Positions 7,997 to 15,652 of a stretch of DNA of 41,709 nucleotides are shown here, one piece after another (position 1 is the first letter of the stretch; each line of letters opens with the position of its first letter). The stretch spans positions 1 through 41,709 of the forward strand of contig JAFUNV010000077.1 in the NCBI GenBank assembly GCA_017472865.1, read 5' to 3'. Below the pieces are notes generated by a model. It made no database searches and had not been told where the DNA came from. It saw only the letters and a program-made list of their open reading frames with translations. The translations under genes and the position numbers were made by a program. Source of the DNA: Ruminiclostridium sp. (GTDB taxonomy: Bacteria; Bacillota; Clostridia; Oscillospirales; Ruminococcaceae).

Positions 7997-8401
7997 ATGA
8001 AAGCAAACGCAAAGAAAATTTTAGGAATCGTAGTAGTTATACTGCTTCTGGCGGCATTGGGAGTATGTTATTTCCTGTTCCGCGAAAAGCCTGTTGAGGG
8101 CAGCAAGACTATTACAATAGAAGTTGTGAACTCTCTGGCGGAATCTACCGTTTACGACCTTAAAACTGACGCGGAATATCTTCGTCAGGCTATGGAAGAG
8201 GCAGAGGGGCTGACCTTTGTCGGAGTTGAAAGTCAGTACGGGCTCAATATAAGCGAGGTAAACGGCGAGGTCGCAGATTTCAATACAAACGGCGCTTACT
8301 GGGGTTTCTATGTAAACGGTGAATACTGCAACTATGGTGTTGATACCCAGCCTGTAAACGACGGCGACGCCTTCAAAATCGAATACACTCCCGCCGCATG
8401 A
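7997..8401 (+). CDS. Membrane-anchored DUF4430 protein, putative cobalamin-binding partner of an ECF transporter
   Basis: A 134-residue protein with one N-terminal membrane segment (about 8-27) and an extracellular DUF4430 domain (about 36-134). DUF4430 is related to the C-terminal domain of transcobalamin and intrinsic factor. The visible hallmarks are TVYDLKTDAEYLRQAM, GVESQYGLNISEVNG and GAYWGFYVNGEY...GVDTQPVNDGD. A Cys follows the hydrophobic stretch but the preceding residues (LGV) are a poor lipobox, so a membrane anchor is more likely than a lipid. Its stop overlaps the next start (ATGA), and it lies behind a cobalamin riboswitch, so a role in capturing cobalamin or a corrinoid for the S component is likely. 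That role is an inference. Confidence 0.88.
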   Translation: MKANAKKILGIVVVILLLAALGVCYFLFREKPVEGSKTITIEVVNSLAESTVYDLKTDAEYLRQAMEEAEGLTFVGVESQYGLNISEVNGEVADFNTNGAYWGFYVNGEYCNYGVDTQPVNDGDAFKIEYTPAA

Positions 8402-8937
8402 AAGCAAAGGAACGCTTTAAGCTTACTGTCCGCGATATAACCCTTATAGGGCTTATGGTGGCGGTCATAGAGGTATGCAAAATGGCTCTTTCCTGGGCGC
8501 CCAATGTGGAGCTTACCTCCTTCTGGATAATCATGTTTTCAGTATTTTTCGGAAAGCGTGTATTCTTTGTAATTCCCGTGTTTATTCTGGTGGAAGGCGC
8601 AATGTACGGTATACATATCTGGTGGATAATGTATCTTTATGCATGGCCGCTGCTGGCGATACTGGCTATGACCTTCAGAAGGATGGATTCTGCGGTGAGT
8701 TACAGTATCCTTTCAGGCATATTCGGACTGCTGTTCGGGCTGCTCTGCTCCATACCGTACATATTTATCGGCGCGGTTGACGGAATTGAAAGCGGACTTC
8801 GTATGGCGTTCGCCTGGTGGATATCGGGAATACCCTGGGATATGGTTCACGGGGTTGCAAATTTTTTCATAATGCTTGTTCTTTATCGTCCCGTTTCAGG
8901 CATAATGAAAAAGGCAGACAGGCTGCTCAATACATAA
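8398..8937 (+). CDS. ECF transporter S component, predicted cobalamin-specific (CbrT-like)
   Basis: A 179-residue integral membrane protein with about six hydrophobic segments, including VRDITLIGLMVAVIEVCK at the N-terminus and a Trp-rich IHIWWIMYLYAWPLLA segment. This is the size and layout of the substrate-binding S subunit of an energy-coupling-factor transporter. The start overlaps the DUF4430 stop by 4 nt (ATGA), implying translational coupling, and both are under the cobalamin riboswitch. The substrate is therefore most likely cobalamin. No EcfA or EcfT genes are nearby, so it must share a module encoded elsewhere. Confidence 0.87.
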   Translation: MKAKERFKLTVRDITLIGLMVAVIEVCKMALSWAPNVELTSFWIIMFSVFFGKRVFFVIPVFILVEGAMYGIHIWWIMYLYAWPLLAILAMTFRRMDSAVSYSILSGIFGLLFGLLCSIPYIFIGAVDGIESGLRMAFAWWISGIPWDMVHGVANFFIMLVLYRPVSGIMKKADRLLNT

Positions 8938-8939
8938 GA

Positions 8940-8970
8940 AAAAGCACAGGCTTCAGTCCTGTGCTTTTTT
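8940..8970 (+). terminator. Terminator of the cobalamin uptake operon
   Basis: An 11-bp stem aaaagcacagg / cctgtgctttt with a 7-nt loop ends in a T run. It lies directly after the S-component stop and 2 nt before the stop of the convergent gene, for which it also has an A/T-rich flank. Confidence 0.88.
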
Positions 8971-8971
8971 G

Positions 8972-10561
8972 TTATTTCACCCCATAGGAAAGCGGTGTGT
9001 CGTTGCGGAAAAAGAACCTGTTATTCAGCATGGTGAGAAGGGTCATATCTTTATTTATAAGAGCGGAGTCAAGCATCTGCCACTTTTCCATAAGCCGTCC
9101 CATGTACGAATTTCCGTTTCCGTTATCATAGAAATTCTCAGCAAAATCCTTGTCAGTTTTTTCATCCTGCTTATAGCGGATAAAGGCAGATTTTGCGGGA
9201 TTATTCCTGTTTTCTCCGTACAGCCTGTATGCGTGGTCGGCCGCCGCCTTCAGCGCTTTTCCTCCGTCGCCGCTGCTCTTATAGATTACCTTTGCTCTGT
9301 TCATTATTTCATCAATAACCTCTCGGTCGAGGGGTCCGTATTCTTCCGCCTTGTTGAATTCCTCGCCCCTGAGTCTGAGAAATTCATCACACTTGTTGAT
9401 AAGTCTTTCTGTGTGATTATTGTTAAGAGCGGAAATCTTTTCCTTGACCTTTTCAGACGCACCCCACTTTTCCGTAAGACTTTCCGAGGCAAGATATTTT
9501 GCAGACAGTGCAATTCCGAGGCTTTCCTCTGTGAAATCATGTCCCGCTGTATACCCCATACCGTTTATTTCGGAACGGTACTGATTAGCGGCACAGCCCA
9601 GCACTGCAAGGTCATTTTCGCTGTAAAAGCTGCTGTTTTTTATTTCGGGGGAATATTCGTTTCTGAGAGCGGAAGCCATGAATTTAATATCACGCATCAG
9701 CCATTTATCCTCGCTGTCTGCAAGTCCTGCATAGTCGGGATTTTCAGCCGCAAAGCTGCTGAAGCTGTTCTTTTTATCATTCATAAGGCTTATTACCGAC
9801 GCTTTTATTTCGTTTTCATCAACCGATATACCGAAAGCACCGAATACCTCGGTTATTTTTTCTGCATAACCTTCGGCGTACTCGGAAATAGCATTATTAA
9901 AGCAGGCGTTCAGCGTTTTCAGCTCCGCTGACTGTTCCTCTCCCGAAAAGTCGCGCATAATACGCTGTTCGGCGGCGGCATACACTGCGCCTGCGAAGTC
10001 AGTATAATCTGAAAGATTTGAAAAATCAGCCTCGGCTCTGAAATAGCCCTTTGTTTCCGACCAGTTTATTTCCTTATCAAGTCCGTTTTCACGCACGTAT
10101 GAAAGGAACTCCGCCTGTTCCATACCTTTTACGTTCGGGTCGCTGACGCTGGCATTCTTTGTGGAAAGCCCGTGTATAAGCTGAGTATTGTATCTGATTG
10201 AATTCGGGTCAACTGTTGAGGAGTTAATTACAGAAGCATTATCAGGGGCGGAGAAGGTAAGCGAGTGAGATATTTTTGTGCCTGTGGATTTCGACCAGTT
10301 ATCTATAAATGCCTTTTCAGCGGTCATGTTTTCCTGATAGGCAAACTCCCTGTATCCCGTATCGGGCAGTTGTATTCCGCTGAAGCCGTCGCCTTTTCGC
10401 ACAGGCGCGGGAATCACCGCTTCACCGCCTGCAATAAGGCGGCTTTTTTCTTCCTCGCTTTTCTGACGAAGCCCCATTATGAGGGCGTTCAGCTTCTGCG
10501 CGTCCTTATCGTTAAGATTGCCGAAGCGGTTTATATTAAAGCTGCTGCCATCTATAATCAT
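8972..10561 (-). CDS. Hypothetical 529-residue helical protein
   Basis: I do not recognise the family. The protein has no signal peptide or membrane segment and is rich in charged and Ala/Ser/Asn residues, with a mainly helical look. It begins MIIDGSSFNINRFGNL, has a predicted coiled segment near 20-45 (QKLNALIMGLRQKSEEEK), an acidic middle and a basic, Asn-rich C-terminal quarter. An AAGGG ribosome binding site lies 9-10 nt before the ATG. It is a single gene between two terminators. The short N-terminal motif resembles those of proteins that pass through specialised export or motility systems, but this is only an impression. The size and clean frame argue for a real gene. Confidence 0.75.
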   Translation of the reverse strand: MIIDGSSFNINRFGNLNDKDAQKLNALIMGLRQKSEEEKSRLIAGGEAVIPAPVRKGDGFSGIQLPDTGYREFAYQENMTAEKAFIDNWSKSTGTKISHSLTFSAPDNASVINSSTVDPNSIRYNTQLIHGLSTKNASVSDPNVKGMEQAEFLSYVRENGLDKEINWSETKGYFRAEADFSNLSDYTDFAGAVYAAAEQRIMRDFSGEEQSAELKTLNACFNNAISEYAEGYAEKITEVFGAFGISVDENEIKASVISLMNDKKNSFSSFAAENPDYAGLADSEDKWLMRDIKFMASALRNEYSPEIKNSSFYSENDLAVLGCAANQYRSEINGMGYTAGHDFTEESLGIALSAKYLASESLTEKWGASEKVKEKISALNNNHTERLINKCDEFLRLRGEEFNKAEEYGPLDREVIDEIMNRAKVIYKSSGDGGKALKAAADHAYRLYGENRNNPAKSAFIRYKQDEKTDKDFAENFYDNGNGNSYMGRLMEKWQMLDSALINKDMTLLTMLNNRFFFRNDTPLSYGVK

Positions 10562-10629
10562 ATTACCATTCCCTTCAAGTACAATAATTCTTGTTCGTTA
10601 TATCGTCAGCCTTTGCCATAAATAAAGCA

Positions 10630-10674
10630 GAATATCCGAATCTGCAGCAAAAACGCCGCAAATTCGGATAATTC
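10630..10674 (-). terminator. Probable terminator of the GH43 gene
   Basis: A long imperfect hairpin (gaatatccgaat with attcggataattc, plus an inner tgcagc / gccgca pairing) lies directly downstream of the GH43 stop. The following minus-strand sequence is T-rich but broken (tgctttattta). Confidence 0.6.
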
Positions 10675-10704
10675 TACAATATTATGAATAAGGAATTGGT
10701 AAAA

Positions 10705-12177
10705 TTAACGGTATTCGGCGCTGAAGCCTTCAAAAACAGCAGTGTTGTTTCCGACGGCGTAAAGTCCCAGTACAACGCCTGTAAATCCGCCCGAAACCTC
10801 GCTTGAAAGATACTTTGAAAGACCGCAGCCCAGGTGGATTTCCTTTTCGCCGTCAACGGCATAGAAGTTATAAACCTGACTATCTGAACGGATAATGAGC
10901 TTCGCTTTGTTGCCCGAAAGTGTGACAGCGTTCTGGATATGCTTGACGTTGCCGATATTAAGCTTCAGTACCGCTTCGCAGCTGTTTTCGTTTTTGCACA
11001 GGGTAATTTCGTAATGCTCATTTTCGCTCATGTAGACTGTAATTCCGCCCTCGCCGCCGTCGATTTCAGCGTCAACCGAAAGCTCCATATCGAAATCACG
11101 CTGGCGTATGCCGACAAAGGTCGGCGTGTCAGCCATATCAAGAGTGATATCCGTACCGTGGAGTATGAATTTTTCACGGCTCAGCTCATAATTCTCAGTG
11201 ACAGGGTGGCGTAAATGACACCAGTCGGTTTTTATATCGGTATTCTCAAAGGTGTAAAGCTTCTTTTCGTGCTGCTCAAAATCGCCCTTTATTTCATATT
11301 CAAGGTCGGTAGTGCCGTCCTTGCCTGCGGTGAACCAGCCGTCAGCCCCGAACTGCACAGGAGTGAGGAAAACCTCTCGGCCTAAGTGATGATAGGTCAT
11401 CCACATATGAATCTGTCGGAAACCGAGGCAGAGAATGAACCATTCACCGTCCTTTTCAATAAGGTCACCGTGACCTATACCCTGGATTATGTAGGGCGCT
11501 TTATTGCGGTTGGTAAGTACGGGGTTGTTCTGATAATTCTCAAAAGGTCCCCATACACTGTTACCTCTTGCGTAGGTAATCATGTGGCCGTATTCTGTAC
11601 CGCCCTCGGCAGCCATAAGGTAGTATCCGCCGTTTATTTTATACATGTGCGGACTTTCCAGATAGCGTCCGCCCGTGCCCTGCCAGATGCATTTGCTGTG
11701 GGATAGCTTTTCGCCTGTTTTAATATTAATTTCACACTGTATAACCCCGCTCACGCCGTAATCATCGCTGCCGTTGCTTATAAAATAAACATGACCGTCG
11801 TCGAAGAGCAGTGATGGGTCGATTCCGCCCTGGTCTACGGTTATAGGCTCTGACCATTCGCCGTGGATATTATCGGTGTATACATAGAAATTGCGGTGGG
11901 TGGTGTCGTTGGTGGTGACCATGTAGAATCTTCCGTTATGGTATCTTATGGTGGGAGCGAAAACACCGCCCGAGCTGTTGATTTTGTCAAGCTCCACCTG
12001 AGTTTTTCTGGTGAGTACATGACCTATCTGTGTCCAGTTTACAAGGTCGTCGCTTTCAAAAAGCGGTACGCCGGGGAAGTACTGGAAGGAGCTGCACACC
12101 ATGTAGTATTTTCCTTCCGCAAAGCACACGGAGGGGTCGGGATAAAAGCCTTTTACAACGGGATTTGTATATTTCAT
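10705..12177 (-). CDS. GH43 family glycoside hydrolase (beta-xylosidase / arabinofuranosidase type)
   Basis: A 490-residue glycoside hydrolase family 43 enzyme. The five-bladed propeller holds the expected acids: YPDPSV near the N-terminus (catalytic base Asp), GGIDPSLLFDD (pKa-modulating Asp) and GGRYLESPHMYK (general acid Glu). The C-terminal part (about 310-490, with PTFVGIRQRDFDMELSVDAE) is the beta-sandwich (GH43_C2 / DUF1349-like) seen in beta-xylosidases. There is no signal peptide, so it probably acts on imported xylo-oligosaccharides. Two ATGs are possible: the one at 12183 has only 1 nt after AGGA, whereas the one at 12177 has 7 nt, so I start at 12177. It is divergent from the Gfo/Idh/MocA gene. 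Confidence 0.92.
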   Translation of the reverse strand: MKYTNPVVKGFYPDPSVCFAEGKYYMVCSSFQYFPGVPLFESDDLVNWTQIGHVLTRKTQVELDKINSSGGVFAPTIRYHNGRFYMVTTNDTTHRNFYVYTDNIHGEWSEPITVDQGGIDPSLLFDDGHVYFISNGSDDYGVSGVIQCEINIKTGEKLSHSKCIWQGTGGRYLESPHMYKINGGYYLMAAEGGTEYGHMITYARGNSVWGPFENYQNNPVLTNRNKAPYIIQGIGHGDLIEKDGEWFILCLGFRQIHMWMTYHHLGREVFLTPVQFGADGWFTAGKDGTTDLEYEIKGDFEQHEKKLYTFENTDIKTDWCHLRHPVTENYELSREKFILHGTDITLDMADTPTFVGIRQRDFDMELSVDAEIDGGEGGITVYMSENEHYEITLCKNENSCEAVLKLNIGNVKHIQNAVTLSGNKAKLIIRSDSQVYNFYAVDGEKEIHLGCGLSKYLSSEVSGGFTGVVLGLYAVGNNTAVFEGFSAEYR

Positions 12178-12209
12178 AAGCATTTCCTTTCGTATATGAT
12201 TTCAAATAA

Positions 12210-12238
12210 AGTATACCACACCGCAATTGAAAAAACAA
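12210..12238 (-). promoter_or_regulatory. Probable sigma-A promoter of the GH43 gene
   Basis: On the minus strand, TTGTTT (12233-12238), a 17-bp spacer and TATACT (12210-12215) precede the GH43 gene. The -35 is weak, which suits an activated promoter. Between this and the divergent promoter lies an imperfect inverted repeat (GACAAA at 12249 and TTTGTC at about 12274) that could be an operator. Confidence 0.6.
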
Positions 12239-12281
12239 TGGCTTATGAGACAAAAAACAGCATTTTTGCGCCATTTGTCCA

Positions 12282-12310
12282 TTGAAAAGTGCAAGATAAT
12301 GTGCTATACT
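12282..12310 (+). promoter_or_regulatory. Sigma-A promoter of the Gfo/Idh - hydrolase - ECF-S - kinase unit
   Basis: TTGAAA (12282-12287), a 17-bp spacer and TATACT (12305-12310) with a preceding TGC lie 32 bp before the first gene of the unit. Confidence 0.8.
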
Positions 12311-12342
12311 GATTTTATAGAAAAACTGAAAGGAAGTACGGT

Positions 12343-13308
12343 ATGAATATAGGTATACTCGGCGCAGGCGGAATCGCAAGAAAAATGGCATATACGGTAA
12401 ATAATATGGAGAATGTAACCCTTGCGGCAATAGGCTCGCGCAGCAAGGAAAAGGCTGAAGAATTTGCGAAGGAGTTCGGTATTCCGAAAGCTTACGGCAG
12501 TTATGAGGAGCTTGCGGGGGACAGCAGTCTTGACCTTATTTATATTGCTACTCCTCATTCGAGACATTACGAGGACGCTATGCTCTGTCTTGAAAATGGG
12601 CGTAATATTCTGGCTGAAAAACCATTTACCGCCAACGCTGTGCAGGCGGAGAAAGTGATTTCTTTAGCTGAGAAAAATGGGCTTTACGCGGGCGAAGCTA
12701 TCTGGACAAGATACCTGCCTATGCGCTTTAAGCTTGACGAAATAATCGCAAGCGGTGTTATAGGCGAAATCAGCTCGCTTACCGCTAATCTCGGATATTC
12801 CATTTCTCATGTTGAACGTCTTATAAAGCCTGAGCTTGCCGGCGGTGCACTGCTCGACCTTGGTGTATATACAATAAATTTTGCATTCATGGCGTTTGGC
12901 ACAGAGGTTGAGGAAATAACCTCTTCCTGTACAAAGAACGAGTACGGAGTTGACACACACAACTCAATCATAATGAAGTACAAGGACGGCAGAACGGCGG
13001 TTCTCCACAGCAACATGAACAGCAATACCGACCTTAAAGGTATTATATACGGCAGTAAGGGCAGAATTGAATTTGATAATATCAATAACTGCGAGGGTAT
13101 CAGCGTTATTCTGAACGACGGAACAGTGGAAAAATATGAGACTCCGCCTCAGATTACAGGATTTGAGTATGAAGCCATGGCTTCGCTTAAAGCAATTTCG
13201 GAGGGCAGGAGCGAGTGCAGTGAAATGCCCCATGCGGAAATTCTGCGTGTAATGAAAACTATGGACAATCTCAGAAAGGAATGGGGTATACGTTATCCCT
13301 TTGAATAA
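12343..13308 (+). CDS. Gfo/Idh/MocA family NAD(P)-dependent oxidoreductase
   Basis: A 321-residue oxidoreductase. The Rossmann fold starts with IGILGAGGIARKM and the family signature LAEKPFTANA follows at about 85-95, giving the conserved EKP Lys. The C-terminal alpha/beta domain carries GGALLDLGVYTINFA, as in the dihydrodiol-dehydrogenase-like branch. Such enzymes oxidise or reduce a sugar or cyclitol carbon with NAD(P). An AAAGGAAG ribosome binding site precedes the ATG. It is the first gene of a four-gene unit: 2 nt separate it from the serine hydrolase gene. The substrate is unknown; proximity to the divergent GH43 gene hints at a sugar. Confidence 0.9.
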   Translation: MNIGILGAGGIARKMAYTVNNMENVTLAAIGSRSKEKAEEFAKEFGIPKAYGSYEELAGDSSLDLIYIATPHSRHYEDAMLCLENGRNILAEKPFTANAVQAEKVISLAEKNGLYAGEAIWTRYLPMRFKLDEIIASGVIGEISSLTANLGYSISHVERLIKPELAGGALLDLGVYTINFAFMAFGTEVEEITSSCTKNEYGVDTHNSIIMKYKDGRTAVLHSNMNSNTDLKGIIYGSKGRIEFDNINNCEGISVILNDGTVEKYETPPQITGFEYEAMASLKAISEGRSECSEMPHAEILRVMKTMDNLRKEWGIRYPFE

Positions 13309-13310
13309 GA

Positions 13311-14489
13311 ATGAACGCTCTGTATGAAAAAGTAAATGAAATTATGGAAAAGGCGGTTGCCGCAGGGGATATAGCAGGTGCAAACCTTCTTGTCTTAAAG
13401 GACGGAAGCGAAGAGGTCTATTGCCAGTGCGGATACCGTGACATTGAAAATAAAAAGCCTGTAACACGCGATACTATTTTCCGCCTTTATTCACAGACAA
13501 AGCCTGTGACGGCGGCAGCAGCGGTGTTAATGGCGGCGCGTGGAGAAATAGATTTAGCCGAGGATATTTCTTCGTATCTTCCTGAATTTTCTCAGCAGAA
13601 TGTCAATATAAACGGTGAAAGAAAAGCCGCAGAAAGGCGTATTACCGTACGTGATTTGCTGAATATGACCTCGGGTATTCCATACCCCGATGACAGCACT
13701 GAGGGCGGCAGACAGGCAGGGGCTGTTTTCTGGAATATGGAACAGCGCCTTTACGGTGATAATACTGTGACTACCCGTGAATTTTCGGAGCTTATGGCAA
13801 AAAACGACCTTGTTTTCACTCCCGGTGAGCGTTTTATGTACGGCAGCTCGGCGGATATTACGGGGGCGCTTATCGAACGTGTTTCGGGTATGAAATTCAG
13901 CGAGTTTTTAAAGGAGAATTTCTTTATTGCGCTGGATATGAATGACACTGATTTCTATGTTCCCGAAAGCAAGCAGGAGCGCCTTGCAAAGGTGTACAAT
14001 TACTCTGAAAACGGGCTTGTGGAATGCATCACAAATCATCTTGGAATGAGATACGAGCGTGATATTCCGCCTGCATTTGAATCGGGCGGTGCGGGGCTTT
14101 GCTCTACTGTTGACGATTATTCCCGTTTCGCTTCAATGCTGCTTTCGGGCGGTATGTACAAGGGCATAAGAATCATGCCCGAGGCGGCGGTGAAATATCT
14201 GACGGGCAGTATGCTCCACGAAGAAAAGCTCTGGCAGTTCAGACAGTGGTGGGACTGGATGAGCGGTTACAGCTACGGCAATTTTATGCGTGTATGCCGT
14301 GATGAGGAACAGACCTCGCTGTTTTCTTCCGAGGGTGAATACGGCTGGGACGGCTGGCTGGGGACGTTCTTTTCAAACGAGCCGAAGCATGGAATCACGC
14401 TCCTCATGGGCGTTCAGCAGGTCGGTGTAGGAAAAGCGGGAACGCTGGTACGTAAGCTGAAAAATGCGGTTATGAGTGAAATTTTGTGA
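13311..14489 (+). CDS. Beta-lactamase-fold serine hydrolase (class C / esterase-like)
   Basis: A 392-residue protein of the beta-lactamase-related family (class C, DD-peptidase and EstB-type esterases). The catalytic SxxK is Ser61-Gln-Thr-Lys64 in FRLYSQTKPVTAAA, the YxS/YxN element is MYGSSADITG, and the C-terminal motif appears as WDGWLGTFF in place of the usual KTG or HxG. No signal peptide is visible, so it is probably cytoplasmic, which makes cell-wall work or antibiotic resistance less likely and an esterase or amidase role on an imported compound more likely. It lies 2 nt after the oxidoreductase and 7 nt before an ECF S component. Its ribosome binding site is weak, suggesting coupling to the gene before it. 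Confidence 0.88.
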   Translation: MNALYEKVNEIMEKAVAAGDIAGANLLVLKDGSEEVYCQCGYRDIENKKPVTRDTIFRLYSQTKPVTAAAAVLMAARGEIDLAEDISSYLPEFSQQNVNINGERKAAERRITVRDLLNMTSGIPYPDDSTEGGRQAGAVFWNMEQRLYGDNTVTTREFSELMAKNDLVFTPGERFMYGSSADITGALIERVSGMKFSEFLKENFFIALDMNDTDFYVPESKQERLAKVYNYSENGLVECITNHLGMRYERDIPPAFESGGAGLCSTVDDYSRFASMLLSGGMYKGIRIMPEAAVKYLTGSMLHEEKLWQFRQWWDWMSGYSYGNFMRVCRDEEQTSLFSSEGEYGWDGWLGTFFSNEPKHGITLLMGVQQVGVGKAGTLVRKLKNAVMSEIL

Positions 14490-14496
14490 GGTCCTT

Positions 14497-15063
14497 ATGA
14501 AAAATAATCTGAAAAAACTTGTTGTCTCCGCTATGCTTCTGGCGGTCGGGCTGGTGCTGCCATTTCTTACGGGACAGCTTCAGCAGATAGGAAACATGAT
14601 GCTGCCTATGCATCTGCCTGTAATGCTGTGCGGGCTTATCTGCGGCTGGCAGTACGGGCTTTCTGTGGGCTTTATAATGCCTCTTATGCGTTCCTTTCTT
14701 TTCGGAATGCCTGCAATGTTTCCGAACGCTGTGGCGATGGCTTTTGAGCTTGCGTCATACGGCTTTATTATCGGATTTCTTTACAATAATGCCCGCTGGC
14801 AGTGCATACGTTCTCTTTATCGCTGCCTTATAGCGGCAATGCTGGGCGGCAGGGCTGTCTGGGGACTTGTTATGACAGCTTTGCTTGGTATAGGAGAAAG
14901 CGGCTTTACATTTGGCGCATTCATCACGGGCGCATTTTTAAACGCAATCCCGGGAATAATTATTCAGCTTGTGCTTATTCCCATGATAATGCTGGCGCTG
15001 GACAGGACCCACCTTGTGCCTATGAAAAAGCACGGACATTGCAAGGTGAAAGCAGATGTATGA
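14497..15063 (+). CDS. ECF transporter S component, substrate unknown
   Basis: A 188-residue membrane protein with about six hydrophobic segments and the S-component signature of this branch (LPMHLPVMLCGLICGWQYGL, then FPNAVAMAFELASYGF). A GTG at 14476 would extend it by 7 residues, but that would overlap the upstream gene. The ATG at 14497 has a GAGG site 6 nt before it, so I start there. The kinase gene overlaps its last 8 nt. An S component tied to a small-molecule kinase suggests uptake followed by trapping through phosphorylation, as in pantothenate or nicotinamide riboside uptake. No ECF energising genes are nearby. Confidence 0.88.
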   Translation: MKNNLKKLVVSAMLLAVGLVLPFLTGQLQQIGNMMLPMHLPVMLCGLICGWQYGLSVGFIMPLMRSFLFGMPAMFPNAVAMAFELASYGFIIGFLYNNARWQCIRSLYRCLIAAMLGGRAVWGLVMTALLGIGESGFTFGAFITGAFLNAIPGIIIQLVLIPMIMLALDRTHLVPMKKHGHCKVKADV

Positions 15064-15613
15064 CAGAATTATCAGTGCGGCGGAGGAACTGCTGACCCAT
15101 AAGAACAGAATAATTGTTGCCATAGACGGGCGCTGTGCTTCGGGGAAAAGCACGCTTTCCGCTGTGATTGCAGAAAAAACGGGCTGCAATGTAATACACA
15201 TGGATGATTTTTTCCTTCGTCCTGAACAGCGGACAAAGGAACGCCTTTCGGAAACGGGCGGAAATACAGATTATGAACGCTTTGAAGCAGAAGTGCTTCT
15301 GCCTTTTTCAAAGGGGTGTGAGGTCACCTACCGTCCATATAACTGCGGAAAAAGGGCTTTTGATGAAGCGGTAAATCTGCCCCACAGCAGAATGACCCTT
15401 GTTGAGGGTTCGTACAGTTGTCACCCACGGTTTTATGATTATTACGACCTGCATATTTTTCTTTCGGTTGCTCCCGACGAACAGCTCAGGCGGCTTGAAC
15501 GGAGAAACCCTGTCCTGCTGTCCAGATTTATAAATGAGTGGATACCTATGGAAGAAAAATATTTTGAAGCTTTCGGAATTGCAGAACGGTGCGGATTAAA
15601 ATTCAATACATAA
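15056..15613 (+). CDS. Uridine-kinase-like P-loop kinase
   Basis: A 185-residue P-loop kinase of the uridine kinase / CoaA superfamily. The Walker A is DGRCASGKST (about 23-32). VIHMDDFFLRPEQRT (about 45-60) supplies the conserved acidic pair, and NTDYERFEAEVLLPF and RPYNCG follow as in bacterial uridine-kinase-like proteins. The late segment LRRLERRNP holds lid arginines. The ATG sits inside the S-component gene (8-nt overlap) behind AAGGTG. Its likely job is phosphorylating whatever the adjacent S component brings in (a nucleoside or vitamin). True substrate is not identifiable here. Confidence 0.87.
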   Translation: MYDRIISAAEELLTHKNRIIVAIDGRCASGKSTLSAVIAEKTGCNVIHMDDFFLRPEQRTKERLSETGGNTDYERFEAEVLLPFSKGCEVTYRPYNCGKRAFDEAVNLPHSRMTLVEGSYSCHPRFYDYYDLHIFLSVAPDEQLRRLERRNPVLLSRFINEWIPMEEKYFEAFGIAERCGLKFNT

Positions 15614-15618
15614 AAAAT

Positions 15619-15641
15619 CGGGCGGTCATTGTGACCGCCCG
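15619..15641. terminator. Hairpin terminator between the kinase and antiporter genes
   Basis: A perfect 10-bp stem cgggcggtca / tgaccgcccg with a 3-nt loop. On the minus strand it is followed by attttttatg, a good T run for the pyk-Na/Pi-antiporter unit. On the plus strand the tail is weak. Confidence 0.85.
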
Positions 15642-15652
15642 AAAGCTGTTTA

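Noticed and set aside
8969..9931. 320-codon plus-strand frame opposite the 529-residue gene
   Set aside because: The minus-strand gene has a start with a ribosome binding site, ends at a terminator and has normal protein composition; the plus frame starts inside the terminator hairpin.
13311..14489. Antibiotic-resistance beta-lactamase
   Set aside because: The SxxK is present, but there is no signal peptide, the third motif is not KTG, and the gene is in a metabolic operon. An esterase or amidase role is more likely.
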